Below are positions 35,586 through 44,981 of a DNA stretch of 64,000 nucleotides, piece after piece. Made by a program: the position numbers and the translations under genes. The notes under the pieces are model-generated. The model saw nothing but the letters and a program-made list of their open reading frames with translations, made no database searches and had not been told where the DNA came from. The stretch's first letter is position 1, and each line of letters starts with the position of its first letter. Where the stretch lies: contig NZ_RPFJ01000002.1 of NCBI RefSeq assembly GCF_003813905.1, positions 186,001 to 250,000 of the forward strand. The letters run 5' to 3'. The DNA is from Aureibaculum marinum (GTDB lineage: Bacteria > Bacteroidota > Bacteroidia > Flavobacteriales > Flavobacteriaceae).

Positions 35586-35609
35586 TCATATGCGTAAAAT
35601 TGCATATGA
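35586..35609 (-). promoter_or_regulatory. Putative ArsR autoregulatory operator
   Basis: TCATATGC (35,586-35,593) and GCATATGA (35,602-35,609) form a perfect 8-bp inverted repeat with an 8-base spacer, immediately downstream of the predicted transcription start. It resembles the repeat before the permease gene. Confidence 0.7.
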
Positions 35610-35620
35610 CAAAACAGTGG

Positions 35621-35650
35621 CAAATGTAAAAAGATTATTTTAAATAGCAA
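35621..35650 (-). promoter_or_regulatory. Promoter of arsR operon (-33 TTG, -7 TACATTTG)
   Basis: On the minus strand TTG (35,648-35,650), a 19-base spacer and TACATTTG (35,621-35,628) match the Bacteroidetes promoter consensus with ideal spacing. The start would be near 35,614, with the operator from about +5. Confidence 0.7.
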
Positions 35651-35942
35651 TAATTTTTTATTAAGGTATAAAATAGCGTTAGATACTCTTGCGATGACAT
35701 CAAAATAAAGCTCCTCTAATTAAACAAAAAAACTAAGCTGTGGTACTAAAGAAAAAGAAACTCTTATATTATAAAAACATTAAGTGACACTGAATTTATT
35801 ACACAATAATAGCATAGTATGCAATTACTATCTTTTTTTAAATATTATAATAAAATCAACTGTATCTTTTCCAACAAACAAACACATTGCAAATTACTTT
35901 GGGTAACAAACACTATTTATTTTAGTTAAATAAATTTTTAAA

Positions 35943-36033
35943 CTATAAAAAAAAGCGACACCTGAATTAACAAATGCCACTTTAAATGTTTTCACAACGG
36001 AATAATCCTTATTGTGAATTGATTTCAAATTGT
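35943..36033 (-). ncRNA. tracrRNA of the type II-C CRISPR-Cas system
   Basis: Bases 36,012-36,033 are a 22-base perfect copy of positions 2-23 of the crRNA-sense repeat on the plus strand, so a minus-strand RNA has a perfect anti-repeat. Reading on along the minus strand, AAGGATTATTCCGTTG forms the short nexus-type hairpin region. Then GTGGCATTTG and CAGGTGTCGC form a 10-bp stem (including G-U pairs) with a 6-base loop, ending in eight T residues, a rho-independent terminator. The expected RNA is about 90 nt. A TATATTTG -7 box lies just upstream. It pairs with crRNA so that Cas9 can load guides. It is divergent from cas9. Confidence 0.92.
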
Positions 36034-36036
36034 TTT

Positions 36037-36044
36037 CAAATATA
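36037..36044 (-). promoter_or_regulatory. -7 promoter element of tracrRNA
   Basis: On the minus strand this reads TATATTTG, an exact TAnnTTTG match, placing the start about at the first base of the anti-repeat. The -33 region is A/T-rich with no clear TTG. The rest of 35,651-35,942 and 36,045-36,111 is AT-rich sequence without genes; cas9's own promoter is not evident. Confidence 0.7.
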
Positions 36045-36111
36045 GGAATTTTTTATTTTTTTTAAAAATTCTTATTTTTAAACAGTAAATACTTATTATA
36101 ACCCAAACACC

Positions 36112-39100
36112 ATGAAAAGAATATTAGGTTTAGACCTAGGTACCAACTCTATTGGTTGGGCCTTAACTCAACAAAATTTTGATAAAAAGGAAGGTAAAAT
36201 TGATGGAATTGGAAGTAGAATTATTCCAATATCACAAGATATATTGGGTAAATTTGATTCAGGTCAGTCTCATTCACAAACTTCAGAAAGAACTGGATAT
36301 AGAGGAGTTCGCAGATTAATTCAACGAAATTTATTACGAAGAGAAAGACTTCATAGGATATTAAATATTTTAGGTTTTTTACCTCAGCATTATGCCGAAA
36401 GTATCGATTTTGAAAAACATTTTGGGCAGTTTAAAAAGAATACAGAGGTAAAATTAAATTATAAAAAAAATGAATCTGGCAAATATGAATTTATATTCAT
36501 GGATAGCTTTAACGAAATGGTTGAAGTATTTCTTAAAAAGAAACAAAACACAAAAATACCACTAGACTGGACAATTTATTATTTAAGAAAAAAAGCTCTT
36601 TCGAAAAAAATATCAAAAGAAGAGTTAGCATGGATAATACTCAACTTTAATCAAAAAAGAGGATATTATCAATTAAGAGGTGAGGAAGAAGAAACTGATA
36701 ATAACAAACAAGAAGAATTCTATACTTTAAAAGTTAAAGATGTAATACCTACTGAAGATAAAAATAATAAAGGTATATGGTATAATGTAATTTTAGAAAA
36801 TGATTGGATTTACAGAAGACAAAGCAAAGAACCGTTAGACAATTGGATAGGCACATCAAAAGAATTTATCATTACTACCACAATATCTAAAGATGGAAAA
36901 GAAAAGAGAAGTTTTAGAGCTCCAAAAGAAGATGATTGGAATTTATTAAAAAAGAAAACCGAACAAAGTATAAAAAATTCAAAGAAAACAGTTGGCGAAT
37001 ATATTTTTGATACACTACTTGCCAACCCTTCACAAAAGATTAAAGGTAAATTAATAAAAACTATAGAAAGGAAACTTTACAAAAAAGAGCTTTCTGCAAT
37101 ATTAAAAGAACAAAAAAAACATCATCCGGAACTTCAAAATAGAGACTTATACAAAAAAAGCATAGAAGAGTTATACCCTAGAAATGAAGCTCATCAAAAT
37201 AATATAAAAGAAAAAGACTTCACTTATTTATTTTTAAATGACATCATCTTTTATCAAAGACCTTTAAAGAGTAAAAAATCTACCATTTCCAATTGCAGTT
37301 ATGAAACTCGAACTTATAAAAAGAAGATTGAACTAATTGAAGATGAAAAGAAAATAGTAAAAGAAATAATTGTAAAAGAACCTTTAAAAGCAATCTCAAA
37401 ATCCAATCCTCTATACCAAGAATTTAGACTATGGCAGTTTTTAGCAAATCTTAAGATTTATGACAAAACCAAATTAGATAGAGACGTAACTAGTGATTTT
37501 ATAAAAACAGATGAAGATTATGTGAATTTATTTGACTTTTTAAATGTCAGAAAAGAAGTTGATCAAAAAAACATTATTCAATATTTTATTACTAATAAAG
37601 TTATAACTAAAAGTGATAAAGAAAATATTAGATGGAATTATGTTGAAGATAAAAAATATCCATGTAACGAAACTAAAGCTAATTTTCTGTCAAGATTAAG
37701 TAAAGTAAAAAACATTGATCCCATTACCTTTTTAACGCCAAAAATTGAACAAAGCTTGTGGCATATTATCTATTCTATTAAGGATAAAACAGAATTTGAA
37801 CAAGCCCTAAAAACTTTTGCTAAAAAACATAATTTAGATATTGATTCTTTTATAGATAATTTTATAAAATTCCCACCTTTTAAAAATGAGTATGGTCAAT
37901 ATTCTGAAAAGGCAATTAAAAAGTTATTGCCTTTAATGCGTAAAGGTAAATACTGGAATGAAAATGAAGTTGATTTAGAAGTTAAAGAGCGTATCAAAAA
38001 TATATTAGAAAGATTAAATTTTATTGATTTTGATAAAACTAAAATAGACGAAAACATTACAGATGATGATATTCCAAAACCTTTATTAAAAAGTTTTATT
38101 GAATTTAAAAACAAAAATGCATTACAAGGATTAAACACATATCAAGCCTGTTATGCTGTTTATAACAGACACTCAGAAAACAACACTTCTAGCTATTGGA
38201 AAACACCAATGGATATAGAAAAGTATTTGAAAAATTTTAAACAACATAGTTTAAGAAACCCTATTGTTGAACAGGTAGTTACCGAAACCTTAAGAGTTGT
38301 TAAAAGTATTTGGGAATATTATGGTAATAGTGCTGAAAATTTCTTTGATGAAATACATGTAGAGTTAGGTAGGGAGATGAAAAATTCTGCCGACAAAAGG
38401 AAACGAATATCTGATAGAAACAAAGAGAATGAAAATACAAATCAAAGAATAAAATCTATATTACAAGAATTAAAAGATGAAGGTATAAAAAATATTAAAC
38501 CTTATTCTACTAGTCAACAAGAAATATTAAAAATTTATGAAGAAGGTGTTTATCAAAGTTCAAATGAAACATCAGATGAAATTGAGAAAATAAGAAAAAA
38601 TAATGCACCCACTAAGGCTGAAATAACCAAGTATAGACTTTGGCTAGAACAAGGATATATTTCTCCTTATACAGGTCAGATAATACCACTTAGTAGACTT
38701 TTTACAACAGACTATCAAATAGAACACATTATACCTCAATCTCGTTTTTTTGACAATTCTTTAAGCAATAAAATAATTTGCGAAAGTGAAGTGAATCAAT
38801 TAAAAGATAACAAAACTGCATATGAATTTATAAAAAATAATTCAGGAAGAATTGTTGATTTAGGAGGTGGAAAAACAGTTAAACTATTTAAACTAGAAGA
38901 TTACGAAAACCACTGTAGTAATTATTTTAAAAGAAACAGAAGCAAATTAAAAAAATTATTAAGTGAAGAAATTCCTGAGGACTTTATAAATAGACAACTT
39001 AATGATAGCCGATATATTAGTAAACTAATTAAAGGATTATTGTCTAATATTGTTAGACAAGAAAATGAACAAGAAGCAACTTCCAAAAATTTAATTCCTG

Positions 39101-40668
39101 TTACCGGTGCAATAACTTCAAAATTAAAAAATGACTGGGGATTAAATGATAAGTGGAACGAATTGATTGCTCCTCGTTTTATAAGACTAAATAAAATGAC
39201 CTCTACAAGTAATTTTGGATATTGGGACGAGAAAATTAATGCTTTTAGAACTCAAGTACCAGACGAAATAGCTTATGGATTTAACAAAAAACGAATAGAT
39301 CACCGACACCATGCCTTGGATGCTTTAGTAGTAGCTTGTACTCACAGGAAACATATACAGTACTTAAACACTTTAAATAGTGAAAAGAAAAATTATAGTT
39401 TAAGAGATTCTTTACTTATAAAAAATAAAGAAGGTCATTATACTAAAAACTTCTTGCTTCCTTGGTATAACTTTACTTCGGAAGCAAAAAATAATTTAGA
39501 AAAAATTGTTGTTAGTTTTAAACAAAATTTACGAGTAATAAATAAGTCTAACAACAAAACTTGGCAATGGGTAGAAAAAGATGGAAAATTAAAAAAACAA
39601 TTAATACAACAAACTAAAGGCAATAATTGGGCTATTAGAAAGCCTATGCACACAGAAACAGTATATGGTAAAGTTCTTATAAAAAAGAAGCGAAAAAATC
39701 CAATTTCTTTAAATAAAGCTATAGAAAATTGGGAATTAATTATAGACAAAAAAATAAAAGCTATAGTTAAAGAAAAGGCTAAATTTTACAAATCTAACTT
39801 AAAACTTTTAAAAAAATACTTTAGAGATAATCCTATTCACATCCATGGTAAAAAAATAGATAAAGTTGATATTTATGAAATTGTTGAAGCAACGGCTAGT
39901 AGAGTCGCTTTATCAGAAAAATTTACTCGTAAACAATTAGAAAGTATTACAGATTCTGGAATTCAACTTATTTTAGAAAATCATCTAAAAAATTATATTG
40001 ACGATAAAGGAAAAGAAAGGTTTGATTTGGCTTTTAATTCAGAAGGCCTTGATAGTCTTAATAAAAATATTATCACTCTTAACAATGGAAAACAACATCA
40101 ACCTATTTATAAGGTAAGAACATACGAAATAGGCAATAAATTTAATATTGGAGAAACTGGCAATAAAAAAGATAAATATGTTGAAGCTGCAAAAGGCACA
40201 AACTTATTTTTTGCCATTTACTGGGATGCTTCTAAGCAAAAAAGAGTTTATGAAACTATTCCATTAATTGAAGTGATTGAACATCAAAAATGGCGTGCAA
40301 CATTACCTAAAGAAGAATTCAAAAAAACACCATTAACTCCTATCAAAGAAGAAAAAGGACAGTTTTTATTCTCTTTATCTCCTAATGATCTTGTTTATGT
40401 ACCTACTGATGAAGAAATTGATAACCCTAGCCTAGTAAATTTTGAAAAGTTAACTAACAATCAAGTAAATAATATTTATAAAGTAGTAAGCTTTACAGGA
40501 AATAGACTTTATGCTATACCGAACAACATTGCGAGTCCAATACAAAAAAAATATGAGTTTACACAATTGAATAAACTAGAGTTTGATTTAAAAGGTAAAT
40601 CAATTAAAGATAGGTGTTGGAAACTAAAAACCAATAGACTAGGAAAAATAATCCAAGTTTTAAAATAA
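36112..40668 (+). CDS. cas9: Type II-C Cas9 endonuclease
   Basis: A 1,518-residue Cas9, in the size range of large Bacteroidetes type II-C proteins. RuvC-I is ILGLDLGTNSIGWAL (catalytic Asp8). An Arg-rich bridge helix (GYRGVRRLIQRNLLRRERLHRIL) follows. RuvC-II is EIHVELGREM (Glu751), the HNH domain is DYQIEHIIPQSRFFDNSLSNK (His872; Glu871 at the usual Asp position), and RuvC-III is HRHHALDALVVA (His1067, Asp1070). All nuclease residues are present, so it should cut both DNA strands guided by crRNA:tracrRNA. It is followed by cas1 after 5 bases and cas2; there is no csn2 or cas4, which defines subtype II-C. The PAM cannot be read from the sequence. Confidence 0.98.
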   Translation: MKRILGLDLGTNSIGWALTQQNFDKKEGKIDGIGSRIIPISQDILGKFDSGQSHSQTSERTGYRGVRRLIQRNLLRRERLHRILNILGFLPQHYAESIDFEKHFGQFKKNTEVKLNYKKNESGKYEFIFMDSFNEMVEVFLKKKQNTKIPLDWTIYYLRKKALSKKISKEELAWIILNFNQKRGYYQLRGEEEETDNNKQEEFYTLKVKDVIPTEDKNNKGIWYNVILENDWIYRRQSKEPLDNWIGTSKEFIITTTISKDGKEKRSFRAPKEDDWNLLKKKTEQSIKNSKKTVGEYIFDTLLANPSQKIKGKLIKTIERKLYKKELSAILKEQKKHHPELQNRDLYKKSIEELYPRNEAHQNNIKEKDFTYLFLNDIIFYQRPLKSKKSTISNCSYETRTYKKKIELIEDEKKIVKEIIVKEPLKAISKSNPLYQEFRLWQFLANLKIYDKTKLDRDVTSDFIKTDEDYVNLFDFLNVRKEVDQKNIIQYFITNKVITKSDKENIRWNYVEDKKYPCNETKANFLSRLSKVKNIDPITFLTPKIEQSLWHIIYSIKDKTEFEQALKTFAKKHNLDIDSFIDNFIKFPPFKNEYGQYSEKAIKKLLPLMRKGKYWNENEVDLEVKERIKNILERLNFIDFDKTKIDENITDDDIPKPLLKSFIEFKNKNALQGLNTYQACYAVYNRHSENNTSSYWKTPMDIEKYLKNFKQHSLRNPIVEQVVTETLRVVKSIWEYYGNSAENFFDEIHVELGREMKNSADKRKRISDRNKENENTNQRIKSILQELKDEGIKNIKPYSTSQQEILKIYEEGVYQSSNETSDEIEKIRKNNAPTKAEITKYRLWLEQGYISPYTGQIIPLSRLFTTDYQIEHIIPQSRFFDNSLSNKIICESEVNQLKDNKTAYEFIKNNSGRIVDLGGGKTVKLFKLEDYENHCSNYFKRNRSKLKKLLSEEIPEDFINRQLNDSRYISKLIKGLLSNIVRQENEQEATSKNLIPVTGAITSKLKNDWGLNDKWNELIAPRFIRLNKMTSTSNFGYWDEKINAFRTQVPDEIAYGFNKKRIDHRHHALDALVVACTHRKHIQYLNTLNSEKKNYSLRDSLLIKNKEGHYTKNFLLPWYNFTSEAKNNLEKIVVSFKQNLRVINKSNNKTWQWVEKDGKLKKQLIQQTKGNNWAIRKPMHTETVYGKVLIKKKRKNPISLNKAIENWELIIDKKIKAIVKEKAKFYKSNLKLLKKYFRDNPIHIHGKKIDKVDIYEIVEATASRVALSEKFTRKQLESITDSGIQLILENHLKNYIDDKGKERFDLAFNSEGLDSLNKNIITLNNGKQHQPIYKVRTYEIGNKFNIGETGNKKDKYVEAAKGTNLFFAIYWDASKQKRVYETIPLIEVIEHQKWRATLPKEEFKKTPLTPIKEEKGQFLFSLSPNDLVYVPTDEEIDNPSLVNFEKLTNNQVNNIYKVVSFTGNRLYAIPNNIASPIQKKYEFTQLNKLEFDLKGKSIKDRCWKLKTNRLGKIIQVLK

Positions 40669-40673
40669 TTGCA

Positions 40674-41931
<1,258 letters not shown>

Positions 41932-42028
41932 AAATAATCTTTAAAAACAATATTTAAATAGAATCAAAAAAAACAAGGTTTAAAAATTAAATTATTGGTT
42001 AAACTTAATTTTTTTTAATTCTAAAAAA

Positions 42029-42066
42029 AATCCTGAAGTATTGATTTTATTCAATACTTCAGGATT
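42029..42066 (-). terminator. Rho-independent terminator for the minus-strand CRISPR transcript
   Basis: A perfect 16-bp stem (42,029-42,044 with 42,051-42,066) and 6-base loop. On the minus strand it is followed by a run of eight T; on the plus strand there is no T-tract. It lies 3 bases from the first repeat, positioned to end transcription arriving through the array from the right. Confidence 0.85.
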
Positions 42067-42069
42067 GAC

Positions 42070-44698
42070 CTTGTGATTGCTCACGTAAAAATACAATTTG
42101 AAATCAATTCACAACTATTAATCCCGATTGTTGGGGGTTTGTTGTCTTGTGATTGCTCACGTAAAAATACAATTTGAAATCAATTCACAACCCTGTAATT
42201 CTTGCACCAACATCAAAATTACTTGTGATTGCTCACGTAAAAATACAATTTGAAATCAATTCACAACAATCCGAAAGTAATTGTGTGCTTGTCGGCACTT
42301 GTGATTGCTCACGTAAAAATACAATTTGAAATCAATTCACAACCCAACAGCATGTTCTTTGAAATTAAAATTACTTGTGATTGCTCACGTAAAAATACAA
42401 TTTGAAATCAATTCACAACAAAAAAACACTCAATTGACCGCGTATTAGACTTGTGATTGCTCACGTAAAAATACAATTTGAAATCAATTCACAACAGACA
42501 AGGGCGGGTATTATAAATTTAAGGACTTGTGATTGCTCACGTAAAAATACAATTTGAAATCAATTCACAACTCTTTAGGTCTAAATGTTTTTTCTCTCTT
42601 GCTTGTGATTGCTCACGTAAAAATACAATTTGAAATCAATTCACAACATAATAATCATTACGGCCTAATAGCATTTCCTTGTGATTGCTCACGTAAAAAT
42701 ACAATTTGAAATCAATTCACAACTTACGTGCTCAATAGCACGTTCAATAATTTCTTGTGATTGCTCACGTAAAAATACAATTTGAAATCAATTCACAACC
42801 ATTTTATTATATGTTTAAATCGATTAAAGCTTGTGATTGCTCACGTAAAAATACAATTTGAAATCAATTCACAACACATAAGGTTTCAAAAACTAATAAC
42901 TTAGGCTTGTGATTGCTCACGTAAAAATACAATTTGAAATCAATTCACAACTCGAAAACGCCTTTAGATAATTTAGCAATACTTGTGATTGCTCACGTAA
43001 AAATACAATTTGAAATCAATTCACAACTTTATGATGACCCACAACAATAGCAATTTCCTTGTGATTGCTCACGTAAAAATACAATTTGAAATCAATTCAC
43101 AACATGCTGTAACTCCAGCTAATAAACACGTATCTTGTGATTGCTCACGTAAAAATACAATTTGAAATCAATTCACAACCAAAATGGCAAGCGAAGCAGG
43201 AGGAAAAGGCTTGTGATTGCTCACGTAAAAATACAATTTGAAATCAATTCACAACCTGTCTAGTTCTCTTAATCTTTCATTTGCTCTTGTGATTGCTCAC
43301 GTAAAAATACAATTTGAAATCAATTCACAACAAGATGAACAGCTACATTACGAGAATGATTCTTGTGATTGCTCACGTAAAAATACAATTTGAAATCAAT
43401 TCACAACTGTTGACCCCGTGCTAATGGCAGGGAAAGACTTGTGATTGCTCACGTAAAAATACAATTTGAAATCAATTCACAACCCGCTTGTCAATTCTTC
43501 AGAATCGTACTTACTTGTGATTGCTCACGTAAAAATACAATTTGAAATCAATTCACAACGAAAGATGACCAAATAGTTTATCTGAATTACTTGTGATTGC
43601 TCACGTAAAAATACAATTTGAAATCAATTCACAACTCGTAAAGATATTGGATATGACAAAGACGGCTTGTGATTGCTCACGTAAAAATACAATTTGAAAT
43701 CAATTCACAACTTACGAGTAATAAAAGAAATTTTTAAAACCTTGTGATTGCTCACGTAAAAATACAATTTGAAATCAATTCACAACGAAAAAGCACTAGA
43801 ACTAATTAACGGTTACCTTGTGATTGCTCACGTAAAAATACAATTTGAAATCAATTCACAACGGTTTTATTAATTTAAGCATATCGTAAATACTTGTGAT
43901 TGCTCACGTAAAAATACAATTTGAAATCAATTCACAACTGCATCTCTTCATAAACATCTAATCCAATTCTTGTGATTGCTCACGTAAAAATACAATTTGA
44001 AATCAATTCACAACATGCAAATAATCTTGATTTTGAGAATGTTACTTGTGATTGCTCACGTAAAAATACAATTTGAAATCAATTCACAACACCGCCTGAA
44101 TTAATTGGTGCTACATACGTCTTGTGATTGCTCACGTAAAAATACAATTTGAAATCAATTCACAACGACATTCAGCAATTGGCAAAATGTTTGTCGCTTG
44201 TGATTGCTCACGTAAAAATACAATTTGAAATCAATTCACAACTTCAATCGCTTGTGAACGTATCAATAAAACCTTGTGATTGCTCACGTAAAAATACAAT
44301 TTGAAATCAATTCACAACCATCAATTGGTGAAATTGTTAAAGCTGCATCTTGTGATTGCTCACGTAAAAATACAATTTGAAATCAATTCACAACTACTAT
44401 AAAAGATTTTTAGATTCTATATTACTTGTGATTGCTCACGTAAAAATACAATTTGAAATCAATTCACAACCAGATACTGCTGTAACTGGTAAAACATTCT
44501 CTTGTGATTGCTCACGTAAAAATACAATTTGAAATCAATTCACAACCAATTTACAATTACTTAAAGAAATTACCGCCTTGTGATTGCTCACGTAAAAATA
44601 CAATTTGAAATCAATTCACAACAACCATTACACCATCTTCTTCTTTTTCTTCCTTGTGATTGCTCACGTAAAAATACAATTTGAAATCAATTTATAGT
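42070..44698 (-). CRISPR. CRISPR array: 35 repeats of 46 bp, 34 spacers
   Basis: The plus-strand repeat starts CTTGTGATTGCTCACG and ends GAAATCAATTCACAAC; units recur every 76 bp from 42,070. 33 spacers are 30 nt and one (43,712-43,740) is 29 nt. Repeats appear identical except the last (44,653-44,698), whose final bases read TTTATAG instead of TCACAAC. In crRNA sense (minus strand) the repeat begins GTTGTGAATTGATTTC, like other Bacteroidetes type II repeats, and its first half pairs with the tracrRNA anti-repeat. The repeat contains TATTTTTA (positions 23-30) preceded by TTG 18 nt upstream, a promoter-like pair. The array terminator is on the minus strand at 42,029-42,066. Spacer targets cannot be identified here. 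Confidence 0.98.
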
Positions 44699-44981
44699 AG
44701 GTTTATTAACACAATTTAGTACTAAAACATGTATTAAACAGTACAAATAATTATAAAACACAATGCAATAATTGTTGCAAAATTGTACAATTAAAACATA
44801 ATAAAAGTACTTTATTTAGCATAGAAACACGTTTTGCAACCTGTTGCAACAAATGTATTAGTCTTCGCTGATTTTGTTCTATTCTTTTTCCCTTTTGTAA
44901 AGTAGATTTACAGTGTAAAATGCAACATTTTATACCCATTACATAATACAATCTAATCCAAAATAATTAAAATTTACATTT
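44699..44981 (+). promoter_or_regulatory. Control region of GH3 gene with repeated TGCAAC/GTTGCA motifs
   Basis: Contains TTGCAAC-CT-GTTGCAA, a 7-bp inverted repeat at about 44,834-44,849 that runs into CAAATGT, another GTTGCA at 44,774-44,779, and TGCAACATTT at 44,921-44,930. The same TGCAACATTT words form a long inverted repeat before the PUL 3 susC. I infer a shared regulator, most likely the PUL 3 HTCS. A 66-codon minus-strand frame here looks spurious. Confidence 0.45.

Noticed and set aside
39438-39749. Open frame of 103 codons opposite cas9
   Set aside because: Shadow of cas9 coding sequence; no family features.
44243-44272. CTTGTGAACG inside a spacer, like a partial extra repeat
   Set aside because: Only the first seven bases match and the 76-bp period is unbroken, so it is an ordinary spacer.
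42070-44698. Plus-strand transcription of the array as an extension of the cas operon
   Set aside because: The repeat orientation, the anti-repeat orientation and the strand-specific terminator all favour the minus strand.
44751-44951. 66-codon minus-strand frame between the CRISPR array and GH3
   Set aside because: Cys-rich, no start context or family resemblance, and overlaps motif-rich promoter sequence of the GH3 gene.
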